DNA of 64,000 nucleotides from Cydia pomonella (Eukaryota > Arthropoda > Insecta > Lepidoptera > Tortricidae): contig NC_084719.1 of NCBI RefSeq assembly GCF_033807575.1, forward strand, positions 1,426,001 through 1,490,000, given 5' to 3'. Under the pieces are notes generated by a model. That model saw only the letters and a program-made list of their open reading frames with translations. It ran no database searches and was not told the DNA's origin. Made by a program: the position numbers and the translations under genes. This document shows positions 42,836-54,164 of this stretch, one piece after another. Every line of letters begins with the position of its first letter. Position 1 is the stretch's first letter.

Positions 42836-42871
42836 CGGGCCGTATGCTTTTTTGCCACCGACGTAGTATAA
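42836..42871 (+). repeat. LINE-A 3' end, right part after the BEL/Pao insertion
   Basis: cgggccgtatgc, then tgccaccgacgtagtata and an A run: the remainder of the tail broken at 36500. Confidence 0.88.
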
Positions 42872-43544
42872 AAAATAATATAAGCATTTATGATTTTCTT
42901 TTTATCAAGCAGATACGTTTTTTAAGCTATATTTAATTTTTTTCAAGCTATATTTAATTTTTTTTAATGCATAACAAGGGGGAGGTATAATAAAATTCGC
43001 ACGCTTGCTGTAAGTTTCGCTAGCCCAGTCGGTTAAGGGCGATTGGATCGGTGCTCCAAAAGTTCGCAAGTTCGACTCCTATCCCAAGCCATAAATTTTT
43101 CCATTTTCCTTTAATTTAAAAATTTACTAAACAATCCAAAACCCTGTACCTTCACCGTGAACCTCAATATCTTCCTCAAACGTCTTTTATTATTTTTAAT
43201 ACCTCCATCAATACAATGTCCGCGGAACCTAGCGGAGCCGTAATTTATTGCAAGCAAATTGAATTTGGTCCATAAAGCCTACGATATTGACTTGCGATGT
43301 TGGATTTTTTGCTTTGATTGGATTCTCGGAGGTTCTGAGAGGTTTTTAACGGTCGCGTTTTTACGACATGTAGGATGTACAGGAATGAAGAGCATGAATT
43401 TTTGAGTTTAAAAAATTTCGTTTTAAATTTAGGTATCATTTGTGATACATTGTATCAGTCATGTTGTATTTAATATAAATGGTATAAAGTATGGAATTTA
43501 CTACACATTTATACATTTTGATACATTTCAAATAAATAATGTCC
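42872..43544. other. No gene, apart from the tRNA-like element at 43016
   Basis: AT-rich DNA. ttcaagctatatttaattttt is directly repeated at 42930..42965. Confidence 0.5.
43016..43090 (+). repeat. tRNA-like sequence (tRNA pseudogene or SINE head)
   Basis: tagcccagtcggttaagg has A-box character and agttcgactcctatccc B-box character, ending cccaagcc. The 5' acceptor half does not pair convincingly with the 3' end, so this is not a functional tRNA. It is followed by ataaatttttccattttcc; a similar aaatttttcaattttt follows the tRNA-like sequence at 58578. Confidence 0.5.
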
Positions 43545-43735
43545 GTTGGGTCCCAGCGCGCACAAGTTTTTCGCAGTAAACGAAGCATTCGGTTGACGTA
43601 ACTGGTAACCGAAGAGCTGTCGGCTTCCTCGCCCCATGTATCAGCATCGCGATACAATGAGGAAATGCCGCTGGCATCCTTGGTACAAGGCTTCAAGGGG
43701 CAATTTTAGATTAAATTTAAGCTAGTTATAGTAAT
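43545..43735 (+). pseudogene. LINE-B fragment, decayed
   Basis: At the nucleotide level it follows 4070..4255 (gtcccagcgcgcacaagttt, cggcttcctcgcccc, gaggaaatgccgctggcatc, ctagttatagtaat) but has frameshifts and stops. An 86-codon frame on the opposite strand is accidental. Confidence 0.7.
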
Positions 43736-43816
43736 ACCTCAGTATTAAGTACCAAAGTGGGCTGAAACAATAAAATTAATAATAGGACCTATTACAGAAA
43801 AATACCCCTCTTTGCC

Positions 43817-43905
43817 CTACGTAACTTTACAGTAAGCAGTAGAATACCTACGTAACTTTACAGTAAGCAGTAGAATACCTACGTAACTTTACAGTAAGCT
43901 ACTAC
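43817..43905 (+). repeat. 31-bp minisatellite, about 2.7 copies
   Basis: The unit ctacgtaactttacagtaag, then cagtagaatac, starts at 43817, 43848 and 43879 with no mismatch in the full units. The last unit runs into a MITE-3 copy. Confidence 0.9.
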
Positions 43906-44030
43906 TTGGCAGTGATTTTGATTATTTTAAACGTCATCATTTCAAATAAGTTTAACGTTTAAAAGAACACTTACACAGTCTGTGCTATTAACATCGCTAC
44001 TAACTTAGTTTTGTATAACTCTAATAGATA
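43903..44030. mobile_element. MITE-3 copy, diverged
   Basis: ttggcagtgattttgatta and tttaaacgtca, then agaacacttacacag, gtgctattaacatcgct and ttgtataactcta correspond to the arms of the copy at 814, with several substitutions. Confidence 0.5.
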
Positions 44031-44161
44031 TAGGAATCAAAAAGTAATAATTTTGAAGCTCTTACCAACTTCAAGAACACACAGCTTACAACAACAAAAC
44101 GGTATGAATAAATTAATGCTGTCAAAAAGGTTCTATTTATTACAAAAATTGTTTACATAAT

Positions 44162-44432
44162 TGTGAGCGCTGGTAGTCTGCAACTTGCAATCCGGAGGTC
44201 GCGGGTTCAAACCGCGGCTCGTACCAATGAGTTTTTCGGAACTAATGTACAAAATATCATTTGATATTTACCAGTTGCGTTTCGGTGAAGGAAAACGTGA
44301 GGAAACTGGCAGTCGCTTTCGTAAAAATGGCACTAGTGCCTACGCCAAATTTTTGGATTAATTGTCAAGCGGACCCCAGGCTCCCATGAGCCATGGCAAT
44401 ATGCCGGGACAACGCTAGCAAGAAGAAGAAGT
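44162..44432 (+). mobile_element. SINE-2, damaged copy
   Basis: gagcgctggtagtctgcaac replaces most of the A box, but acttgcaatccggaggtcgc and gggttcaaacc and the body (tgagtttttcggaac ... ccatggcaatatgccggg) match 2983..3308. It is shorter internally. A deletion through the A box would remove pol III promoter function. Confidence 0.8.
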
Positions 44433-45019
44433 AGTTAACATAATTTAGGTGATAAATAAAACCATATCTGTATTTAATACTGCAGATGTATTGGTAATGT
44501 ACCTACTCCTAAAATATTTATAAAATTTTCATGTATTTCTTCAGATATCTCAAAAATATTATCAAAGATAGCGTAACCACTCCAAATACATCCGGTAAAT
44601 CCGCTTTTCAATGTCCAGCGTCATAACAAATAATACTTGCTGTTCCGAGATCCCAGAAATATCTCAAGCGTAAGAATTCAATATAAGTTGTTGGAAGATG
44701 CACTGAAAGGATTTACTTGTCTATTAATGTGTGGAGGAAATGTAAGGATGGGACGGCTAAGAGATTTTTGATTCCGTATTGGGTATGACCGAACATATAA
44801 TGTATTATGTGGCTTGCGAACATGTTATGTATAAAACGAAATCCCATAGAGCATTAATATCTTATAGGAGTCTTCCATTGTTATGTTTGTAGTATACTTT
44901 TTGACGGTGGTTATGATTTTAGCATTTATATGTAGAAATGTTCGACCGTGGCCTTAAAAGTACTGAGGTTATTTTAATAAAAAAGAAGCCGATTCGTTTA
45001 AATCATGACCCATATTTTG
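44433..45019. other. No gene recognised
   Basis: AT-rich unassigned DNA. Confidence 0.5.
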
Positions 45020-45228
45020 ACGACAAAAACTTAGTCAGGCTAAAGCATGGAATGCGCTCCCGCCATCTGTATTCCCCGATAAATATGACCTCGGTCTCTT
45101 TAAAGCAAGAGTGAATAGGCTACTACTGAACCGGTGAGCTCCATCTTAGGCCCTGTCTTCACTTTCCATCAGATGTGACTAGAGCCAATCGCCGATCAGT
45201 TTTCAAATAAAAAAAATAATAAAAAAAT
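45020..45228 (+). pseudogene. Jockey-like LINE remnant: last codons and 3' UTR
   Basis: 45039..45137 encodes 32 residues ending in a stop, AKAWNALPPSVFPDKYDLGL, then FKARVNRLL, the W.ALP..VFP......FK.RVN..L signature of jockey-type LINE C-termini. The 3' UTR (gagctccatcttaggccct, tttccatcagatgtgact) ends in an A-rich tail. Confidence 0.7.
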
Positions 45229-46004
45229 ATATCACATATTCTATGTTTTGACAATGTAAGTTTGTTACTCCACTACGCAAGATTAAATCAAAATTAAATT
45301 TGGCAAATAGTTTTATACTTTAAATGTGTAAATTTAGTTCAGATAACTAATTGGTCATGAATAAAACGAAATAAAATACAAACACAATTTTACTCCAGAA
45401 TTCGCCCCAAACATCCTTCCCAGACATTTCATAATCCCTCAATTAAGGCGTATATCAAACCAACAAAATATAAAGGTCCAATCCTGAGTTATCATCTTCA
45501 TTTACTGTCAAGAAAAAATTACCCTCGAGAAGTTGGTCTTCAGACATTTGACCGAGTACCAAAACTTTCCGTCGACATGATGAGACGTTATTTTTCTCAC
45601 ACGTTATAGAGATTGCTAGTTTATCGAGAGAAACTTTCGCCCTTAGAACTTGCGACAATTTTTGTCATCAGTTTTTATGGTAACTGCGAGTGAGATTGTT
45701 TTATAAGCCGGAGTGAGTGTAGTTTCATTCAGGTGAGATTTTTGTTCAGGTATTAAACGGAATAAGACTTATAGTCTGTCAAGCAAAGTATGTCAGTAGC
45801 AATGTACAGCAAACTGAAGTAGGGCAACGCTCAAAAAGCAGTATTGCGTTGGTATTGCGCTAAGATAAACAGCAATGTACATCGAACCAAAAACATGTAA
45901 TCACAACCAAAATCAATACCTCAAATTTTACAAATATTTACGATCAACAACCGTGTTTGTATTGTATATATATTGTCGGCACCTTGACTTTGCTTAAGTT
46001 CCTT
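45229..46004. other. No gene recognised
   Basis: AT-rich unassigned DNA; a 67-codon minus-strand frame at 45455..45658 shows no domain. Confidence 0.5.
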
Positions 46005-46361
46005 TTTTTAATACTACAACGGCGGCAAACAAGCATACGGCCCGCCTGATGGTAAGCAGTCTCCGTAGCCTATGTACGCCTGCAACTCCAGAGGAGTTAC
46101 ATTCGTGTTGCCAACCCTAATAACCCTCCCGCCCCTCGTTCAGCTCTGGCAACCTTACTCACCGGCAGGAACACAACACTATGAGTAGGGTCTAGTGTTA
46201 TTTGGCTGGGGTTTTCTGTAAGGTGGAGGTACTTCCCCAGTTGGGCTCTGCTCTAGATCTGCAATGATATCCGCTGTGCTGTGCCCTACCACACAAAGCG
46301 AGATGAAATTCACAATGCCCATACCTCTCTTGTGGACGTAGTTTAAGGACTTACCCGGGTA
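46005..46361 (-). repeat. LINE-A 3' end
   Basis: From the ttttttaatactacaacgg end through gcaggaacacaacactatga to ggacttacccgggt: the same extent as the copy at 1059. The near-identical 5' truncation point (acccgggt) in three minus copies suggests a common short subfamily. Confidence 0.85.
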
Positions 46362-47385
46362 TGCACAAGCTTATTTAATATATTGGTATTTAATGGTGAC
46401 AGCAGAAATTCCTCTTGAAATAGCAATGATTCAGAATGTAAACAAACATAATGGCTGTCAATTTCCACATTCCACACATAAAACACGCGATTTTGGAATT
46501 ATTCGAAAATGGTGTTGCTAACCCGCGATTTTTCACATTTGCCACCTTTTACTACTGACAAGATTTGTTTGACCGAGTATAGTTTAGTTTTACGACTTAT
46601 CAACTATTGTAAGTACCTATTATATTTCTGAAGTTTATTAGCTTGGAATTTGAATATACAGTAAAAGCACCAGTATTCAGATTTTCAATGATTTTTTGTT
46701 CAAGATCTTCTAATTTGCACACAAATTTACTAATTGGATTAATTATGGATATTAAAATTACTGTAAAGAAAAGAATACAACCGTAACCTACACAGGTTTT
46801 TTTAAAGAGCAAGCGGTAGTTGTTAAAATGTCGACTCAGATACAGAAGATATAATATATTATGAATATTGAGACTTAGGTCGTCAAAATATTGAGCCTTA
46901 TTGCATCGGCATAATATTAAGACTTACTAATTGTTAGTGAAGCGTTTTGCTGTTTACATAACATTGCAAACAATAGTTTAATAGACATATACCATTGGAC
47001 TACGATTTGTAAATTATCCATAACCTTAGATCAACACGCTCGCAAGTTACACCAAAAAATAAAAATAATGTTTATGGCAGTAATATAAAAAAATATCGCC
47101 ACGAATTTTATTTAATTTTACGCCAAAGCAAACATTCGACATCTGCGTAACGCCTATCGGTCTATCATATTTCTTAGTATACTACAAAAAAAAATCTGAT
47201 TGCACAATATAAGGTGCTTCGGGGAAACTCCAAAGTCCGGGTAATTTTGAAAATCTCTAATATTTACTAAGCCAGAAGAAATCCATGCTGTAGCAACATT
47301 TATGCCACTGCAACGCTAACCAAGGCATTTTGCTTATTGTTGCTAGTTACCATTGGTAGTGCTTCTAGTTGAATAGGTTCATTTG
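46362..47385. other. No gene recognised
   Basis: AT-rich unassigned DNA. atattgagacttaggtcgt / atattgagccttattgc / atattaagacttac form a loose repeat at 46864..46927. Confidence 0.5.
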
Positions 47386-47510
47386 TATAAAACCATTCGT
47401 TATTCATAAATATGTTTTCTAGGAACTACGAGTACGCTACGAGTATCAATCACTCCGACTCCCCAAGACGTTGAACCTAATCTATTTATATTCAGTCACC
47501 ATCTCAACAA
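47386..47510 (+). repeat. Direct repeat pair, left copy
   Basis: cattcgttattcataaatat, tttctaggaactacgag, caagacgttgaacctaatct and attcagtcaccatctcaac recur at 48083..48195 with substitutions and one deletion. Class unknown. Confidence 0.65.
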
Positions 47511-47729
47511 GCAAATATTCGGCATGTGTTAACGCTTGGTGGTTTATCTGGGGGCACGGGAGGCACTTTCGAGACGAGTCATGCGAAGCGCAAGGGTCAT
47601 AAGTTGCGTTTGGATTAAGTATACCAGATAAATACAATTCTCGGGATATTGATGTCAATAGTGGACGTATTAAACAAAGAAAGTTTAATTACATAGCTCT
47701 TATACTTCAGATTTTATTGTTATCTAAAA

Positions 47730-47900
47730 AACCCCGATTTCGTCACTGACTCACTCACTCACTGATGATCATCAAAACTCTTAGGGTACTTCCTGAAGTC
47801 CTAGAAAGCTTAAATTTGGTATGTAAGCTAGTATTAGTACACAAACAAAAAAAAAACTAATACTAGGAACTTTTACCCCCCAAACCTTAATGGTATTAGG
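47730..47900. repeat. Probable dispersed repeat fragment
   Basis: accccgatttcgtcactgac, then four near-perfect actc units, and ctcttagggtacttcctgaa. I associate this sequence type with repeats common in Lepidoptera, from memory only. It lies between the two members of the direct repeat pair. Confidence 0.4.
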
Positions 47901-48082
47901 GAATGAAAGTTTGCATGAGACTTCCGCAAATTTTGATGCTAGAAGTTTGAATTTTTTTATAGGTACTCCTTGTTATGAAAATAAAATATGTATTTCCTGA
48001 TTTTGAGTAAATCACCTCCAACCCTTTAAATAAGGGGATAATATTTTCCCCTAATTGCTCGATAAAGGTACTATTATTATTT

Positions 48083-48195
48083 CTTAAAAAACATTCGTTA
48101 TTCACAATATACGTTTTCTACGAACTAAGCGACGAATATCACTCCCACTCCTCAAGACGTTGAACCTAATCTATTCATATTCAGTCGCCATCTCA
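48083..48195 (+). repeat. Direct repeat pair, right copy
   Basis: cattcgttattcacaatata, tttctacgaactaagcgac, caagacgttgaacctaatct and attcagtcgccatctcaac. See 47386. Confidence 0.65.
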
Positions 48196-49417
48196 ACGAC
48201 ATCATCGCAGCTTCCTGTCTGGACGAGGATCGCGTCATTTGATTTCCGGCGCTATCGGGCGCCTTTTGCAGGAGGCTGACTCTGTTTAATCATTTTGTAT
48301 GGTTTTCATCTCCAACAAAACTGCGACGTAAAGTGCGACTGTTAGTGGTTGAAAATGGAGGCTTGACACGCGACTGTTTAAAAATACATCAGTTAAGCCG
48401 TAAAATTTGTTCAAGTCTATCATTTCATTTTAATACGACCTTGATAAAGTTAAAGATAGTTTATTATTCAAGTAGGCATATTACAATGCGCTTATGAACG
48501 TCAAATAAAGCTACACCGGCTCTAACCCTACACCTCTGACCCAAGGAAGGTATCCAAATATGGACCGGCAAAAAATTCGGCGGGACACATCTTTTCAAAA
48601 CATCTTATAATTAACATGCATTAAATAAAAATAAATAAATAAAATAAAATAAAATAAAAATAAAAATCATTTATTTCAGACCTTGGACCAGATTACTATA
48701 GCAATCATGCTTGAGTCTTCTATGAGATATCTCATGCGCACCAATATATTGTGCGAGAGAAATGCCTTATGAGAACGCTTGATTGCATTTGTCAGCACCT
48801 ATCAGTGTGAGCCGCAACCGCTGGCTCACCAGTCAGGAGCACCAGCTCACGGTCAAGTACGGATACGATGGTTGTATTTGTTTCCGTGCCAGCGTGATAA
48901 ATACGGTGTCTAATTTTCAATCGTGTTAATATCCTCCACCATCCCCTTGTCCGAAAACGCGCCAAGATGCACAATCTACCAAAAATTGCTACCTATATAG
49001 ATATAGCTCCCTGTTTCAGCCGCCACAAATACGGTCGCAAATGCTGGTTTCGCATTACTAGCTTAATACAGCCACGAAAGTTGTCCCTTGCATACAGACG
49101 CTGCTTAAATAATCTGCCAAGATATTATAGGCCTCATGGAGTGTTAAAAAGTGACACTTATTTTACGTGGATAAGTTAATCCATATTACACCTGCTGGTC
49201 GTGTCAAAGTAAGATGGAAACCATAACAAATTGTAAAAACAGAATCGGCTTGCAGTTATATGAATGTACGTCTTTGTGGAGGGACAGGAAACAGGAAGAT
49301 TGTAGTTCAAAGGTGCTCTTTAGGGTGTTTGTTTACGTTTAAGTTAGATGTTGGGATAATATTGACTGGGACTAAGTTTTTAAAAGAAAAATACCCATGT
49401 ACTTTGATTCACTTTTT
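48196..49417. other. No gene; repeat scraps
   Basis: 48500..48610 (caaggaaggtatccaaatat, ggcgggacacatcttttc) and 48640..48760 (aatcatttatttcagacctt) look like dispersed repeat ends; the latter recurs at 50725. A GC-richer patch at 48800..48960 has a 60-codon minus-strand frame that I cannot identify. Confidence 0.45.
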
Positions 49418-49768
49418 TTTTATACGACGTCGGTGGCAAACAAGCATACGGCGCGCCTGATGGTAAGCAGCCTCCGTAGCCTATGTACGCCTGCAACTCC
49501 AGAGGAGTTACATGCGCGTTGCCGACCCTAAACCCGCCCCCCCTCATTGAGCTCTGGCAACCTTACTCACCGGCAGGAACAACACTATGAGTAGGGTCTA
49601 GTGTTATTTGGCTGCTGTTTTCTGTAAGGTGGAGGTACTTCTCCAGTTGGGCTCTGCTCTAGATCAGGAATGACATCCACTGGTTGTGCCCTACCACACA
49701 AAGCGAGATGACATTCACAATGCCCATACCTCTCTTTTGGACGTAGTTTAAGGACGTACCCGGGTCCG
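49418..49768 (-). repeat. LINE-A 3' end
   Basis: ttttttttatacgacgtcgg, caaacaagcatacggcgcgc ... ggacgtacccgggtcc. It is the same extent as the copies at 1059 and 46005. Confidence 0.88.
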
Positions 49769-49889
49769 TTAGTATAGCGTTAAAGCTAGGAAAATAATAT
49801 AATAATACCCGTAACAGTAGTGTATGTTTTACTACATGATTAACCCTACCCTATGTAGGTTTATAGTAGAACCGCCCACAATCTCTGCT

Positions 49890-49982
49890 TTGTAAGTTTG
49901 ACTGGCAGAGAATGCCTCTTAGCATTAAGTCCGCCTTTTGTACGATAAGTTTTCTTTTGTGCAATAAAGGTTACATAAATAA
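49890..49982 (+). repeat. LINE-D 3' end fragment
   Basis: gactggcagagaatgcctct, agcattaagtccgccttttg, tgcaataaaggttacataaa. It ends in the A-rich tail. Confidence 0.75.
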
Positions 49983-50589
49983 GTTATTTTCAGACACTTT
50001 ACGAATGTTTTTTTTCAAAGTTTATGATTGCAAAATGATCAAACACATCATGATCATTTAAATAAAAAAGTTGTGTGGATACCTCACCCCATAACTTGAA
50101 AGCAAACTTAGTTTGCGTTTTAACATCATTTATTATTTTATGATATAAAGCTAGGCTATTCTAATGGTAACCATTACATATTCTGATATGGTTATAAACA
50201 TCTCATTTAATAAAAATCTTTTAGAAGTTTATAACGTTGCAGGTTAAATAGTGAAAAGGGGTACAAGCCTCGCGCAGCTCAGTTGAAAATGGGTCTAAGA
50301 GTTATATGGAACTTGTACCCTTTTAATTATTTCATTAAGTTGGTTTAGTGTGTAATAATTACCGGCTATGAACATCTTGGGCCCCGGAAGGGTCAAACGT
50401 ACGTAGTTTGTCGCGGGTCAAAATGGATCTTATCGACCCTGACATGTTTGGGTGTGACGGAACCCGTCTTTTTGGATGATTAATGGGGAATACGAGTGAC
50501 AATGGGATATTATTATACTATTTGTCTATAACTATATCTTAATATTATTTTTCTCACTGCACCCACATTCGAGAATTTCTGTTTTTCCC
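49983..50589. other. No gene recognised
   Basis: AT-rich; the stretch 50380..50480 (cccggaagggtcaaacgtac) is locally GC-richer but non-coding. Confidence 0.5.
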
Positions 50590-50680
50590 TATGGTTGACT
50601 GGCAGAGAATGCCTTAAGGCATTAAGTCCGCCATTTTTTTTTTTTGTATTGTGCAATGAAGTTTGAATAAATAAATAAAT
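50590..50680 (+). repeat. LINE-D 3' end fragment
   Basis: gttgactggcagagaatgcc, ttaaggcattaagtccgcca, tgtgcaatgaagtttgaata, then ataaata units. Confidence 0.75.
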
Positions 50681-50839
50681 AATATTATTTGTATTATAAT
50701 TTATTTAAAAAAAAAAAAAAAATCATTTATTTCAGACCTTGGTCCATACAGTGTTAGTACGACTTACTCTAAAAAATTATATTAAATTATTATTGAAATA
50801 AATTAAACTTACGATATTTAAGGGTTTAAACTTTTTTAT

Positions 50840-50945
50840 TTTATTTTTAAACTTTATTGCACAAATATAAGTATAACGTACAATAGGCGGACTTAATGCC
50901 TTGAGGCATTCTCTACCAGTCAACCAGTGGGCCAAACAGAAATTT
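50840..50945 (-). repeat. LINE-D 3' end fragment
   Basis: Reverse form: ttttaaactttattgcacaa, ggcggacttaatgccttgag, gcattctctaccagtcaacc. It faces the plus copy at 50590. Confidence 0.75.
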
Positions 50946-51309
50946 AATTATTAATTTAATTTATTTAAGGTACAAATACATGTCAAAAACAAAAAATAAA
51001 AACAACTTAAAGTTACAAATAGAAACTGTACCAAAATAGAACTATACTAAACTAAACTAAATCTAATAAAAAAGGCCCCTGCCGCAAAATCTGTTTTAAG
51101 TCATCGTAATACATTATTAAATCCCAATCGCTACTTTTTTAGTACCATAAAGTAACAATAAGAAAAAAGATTTTGAATTATTATGCTCGAAAATGTCTCC
51201 TAGTCACGAATTAAATTGTAGTCTGTATTTAAAAGTAACATACAATTAGTAAGATACATATAAAATAAGACAACTAAAACTAAACCTAAGTAAACCTAAA
51301 AAAAAAATA
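50946..51309. other. No gene; probable LINE-B 3' UTR (-)
   Basis: The A-rich sequence with aaactaaacctaa-type words immediately before the LINE-B coding remnant is repeated in kind at 54480..54620, so I take it as its 3' UTR in reverse. Confidence 0.4.
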
Positions 51310-51540
51310 CCTAAAACCTATCTTCTAAGCCAAGGCCCCTCGGCAAGGTGCCCATCACGCAGGCAGCGTTCCCGGGCTGTATTGCGATCGCAATCCTCTG
51401 CGCGAGAAAGCTGCCGGCGCGAGATTCCCCTCTTACCTCCCTCAACCGCTTCCCAAGCTCCTTAAGGAGCCCACACGCTCCCCTACCCCACGGCCCGAGT
51501 GTCTCTACGCCAAAGGCTACGAACTCGAAGTAATTAAATT
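51310..51540 (-). pseudogene. LINE-B fragment, C-terminal block open
   Basis: The minus strand, about 51540 down to 51342, encodes FEFVAFGVETLGPWGRGA, then LLKELGKRL and SFLAQRIAIAIQPGNAACVM. It keeps the VETLGPWG and QRI.IAIQ.GNAA motifs of the copies at 4005 and 13201. Truncated upstream. Confidence 0.7.
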
Positions 51541-51699
51541 TGTAGAGACGAATATTTTAAGTTTTATTGTAGCTTGTTTTATTAATTATGTCACTTTTTC
51601 ATCTGTATTTAAAGTATAAGTTCAACCAACCTAACACTATCCTATATGTGATAGGTATATGCTATTCATACGAGCCGCATGTAGGGCGGTCGGGAGCAT

Positions 51700-52540
51700 G
51701 TTATCTGATACGATCGAGAAATACGGGTCGTGAAAGCAAGCGGCCGGAATATGCCGCAGCTTATGACGATAACTTTAGTTAGTCGCCTGTGACTAAAATA
51801 CGAACGTAAATTTACGAAGGAGCAGGCACGTTCTCAATTCTTTGGTATGTTTATAGTGACTAAAATTAGGCCACCTTTTAACTATTACGAAGATAGCAAG
51901 CAAACAAATATCTGACACTAAGCGGACTGTGTGCCACAGCTTTGACGGTAACTTTAGTTGGTCACTTGTGACTAAAATACGAACGTAAATTTACGAAGGA
52001 GCAGGCACGTTCTCAATTCTTTAGTATGTTTATAGTGACGCAACTAAAGTTAGGCCACCTTTTAACTACTACGAAGATAGCAAACAAGTATTTGATAGTA
52101 AGCGGAGACTGTACCGCAGCTTATAAAGGTAACTTTAGTTAGTCGCTTGTGACTAAAATAGGAACGTAACGTTACGAAGAAACAGGCACGTTCTCAATTC
52201 TTTGCTATGTTTATAGTGACTATTTAAAGTTATTCTTCCTTTCAACTACCACGAAGATAGCAAACAAGTATCTGACGGTAAGCGGACTGTGTGCCACAGC
52301 TTTGAAGGTAACTTTAGTTAGTCGCTTGTGACTAAAATACGAACGTACAATTACGAAGTAGCAGACAGGTTCTCAATTATTTTGTATGTTTATAGTAACT
52401 AACTTAAGTTATTCTTCCTTTGAACTACTACGAAGATAGCAAACAAGTAATTGACAGTAAGCGGAGACTGTCTACCGCAGCTTATAAAGGAAACTTTAGT
52501 TAGTCGCGTGTGACAACGTTGTGACTAACTAAAGTTACCT
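51700..52540 (+). repeat. 180-bp satellite, about 4.5 units with alternating subtypes
   Basis: aactttagttagtcg recurs at about 51771, 51950, 52131, 52310 and 52491, steps of 179, 181, 179 and 181. Two unit types alternate: one with gcggactgtgtgccacagct, the other with gcggagactgt and ccgcagcttataaagg. Each full unit has gactaaaatacgaacgta, palindromic cgtaaatttacg (in the first two), gcaggcacgttctcaattct and ctacgaagatagc. The array ends in an inverted copy, gttgtgactaactaaagtta, near 52521. Confidence 0.85.
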
Positions 52541-53538
52541 TTCACCAAAGTAATCTAAGGATGACTTAAAACTGGTAAATTTAGTTAGTCAGAAACCAAC
52601 TACACAAAAGCAAATGTAACCTTAATTAGTTACGTAAGTCTTTAAAATCGAAATCGTAGCACATATAAATATAATGTAATGTATTTTTTTTTAAATAAAA
52701 GTTATATTGAAATCTTCTACTCACTCCACTATTTTAATGCTGCAATTCTTAACGATTAACACAAAACTAGAGGAAATTCTTAAGATTATTGATGTAGTTG
52801 TATAAAAGTCGGTACCAAATGAAACAGAGCCTTGAAAGTCTTTACTCATCACTGCCCTTATGCTATAACAACCAATACTAAAAAGTACGGAACCCTCGGT
52901 GGGCGAGTCCGACTCGCACTTGACCGGTTTTTTATTTTGAGACGCCTCTATATATAGATAATATTTCTAAAGATAATTTCGTATGTGTGAGATATAACTA
53001 CGAACGTGATACCAGATCTGGGTACCGTCCTGAATTATAAATGTAGAGGAATACGAAATAATTTATAAGTAGATACCGAAAACGACGCATCCGGCGCCAT
53101 GCTGCTCTGAAATAACGATGAATGCTACGTTAGAATTTACATCTTACAACAAAGTTGTCACTTGGGATCGAAACTCGGTATTATTTATTGCGACATCGGT
53201 TGTTTTTACCCCTACACTTCTATATACAACGCAACATACAGTAGTTGGTGCCGTTATGTAACATTACTATTCATGTAGTAATCTTACAAAAAGAGGTAAA
53301 ATAAGTTTTAAGCAAAAGGGGTATCAAAGTACGGACAACCATTTTTTAATTATGATGAAGAAGAAGGAAAGTGATTTCAGTGTGTTTAATTAATTTCCAG
53401 GAGAGGTTACGAGTAAAAAAGGCAAACATAGAACGACTTCGACACGACCAAAGTTTATCTAGCGGATATCTGACAATTCCCTTTGTATAATGAGTGACAG
53501 AATGAATGTCATAGCCGCGGCAGTAATGCGATGGGAAC
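52541..53538. other. No gene; dispersed repeat scrap at 52887-52935
   Basis: agtacggaaccctcggtggg, then cgagtccgactcgcacttga and ccggttttt is a sequence I associate with repeats widespread in Lepidoptera; its class is uncertain. The rest is unassigned. Confidence 0.45.
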
Positions 53539-53689
53539 GTACGGTCAACCAATTTGATTCCTAGGCCACTATAGAACCATGTCATAATGACTTCTACGAC
53601 AGTGCTTATTGAGTGATACATGTCATGTATAGAGTAGTTAAAGCGACAAGGTTCTATAGTGGCCTAGGATTCAAATTGGTTGACTGTAC
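53539..53689. mobile_element. Inverted-repeat element (40-bp arms)
   Basis: gtacggtcaaccaatttgat and tcctaggccactatagaacc pair with ggttctatagtggcctagga and ttcaaattggttgactgtac, with two mismatches. Outside the arms, gcggcagtaatgcg and cagtggcagtaac suggest it sits in a larger palindromic repeat. Confidence 0.75.
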
Positions 53690-54164
53690 ACAGATACAGT
53701 GGCAGTAACAACGACGCAGTTATGCAGCTGCAATTGACATAAGAACGAAAATCAGAAATTATGCTTTGCATCGTGCAGTCTTAAAACTATGCGTAAGTCA
53801 CCGTAATTTGTAACGCCGTAAAACGTTCTCTCTCTGTGGCCCGGCATCAAACAAGTATCTAAAGCACTGCGGTTTATTAGCAAAGTGCCTCCGCTGTCGC
53901 TGCTCTGTGTCCAGACGACAGTGGGAAGCATAAATCCACGCTGGAATAGCACAGTTTATGCAAGTGCCAGCTATCTTGATCCTGTCTAGTCTCGGAATTG
54001 CAAACTGGCGTGTTATGCTAAAGAGTTTCACGTTGCTGCAGGCGCAATGTCGTAACTGAGACAAAATTGTTATGATATTTATTTGTAAAATACGATATAC
54101 AATTTTTTTGCACATCTCAATAAAACGGTAAAACGAAGCAACTGGGATCTTATCGCTACATAGG
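53690..54164. other. No gene recognised
   Basis: A 137-codon minus-strand frame at 53798..54211 begins inside SINE-1 (its LLPGFEPGTIG is the reverse-translated B-box region) and is not a gene. Confidence 0.6.

Noticed and set aside
48792..48974. 60-codon minus-strand frame in a GC-richer patch
   Set aside because: Looks different from the AT-rich surroundings but I could not link it to any family; it may be a repeat fragment.
51700..52540. CRISPR array
   Set aside because: Units of about 180 bp without spacer structure, in a eukaryotic context; it is a tandem satellite.
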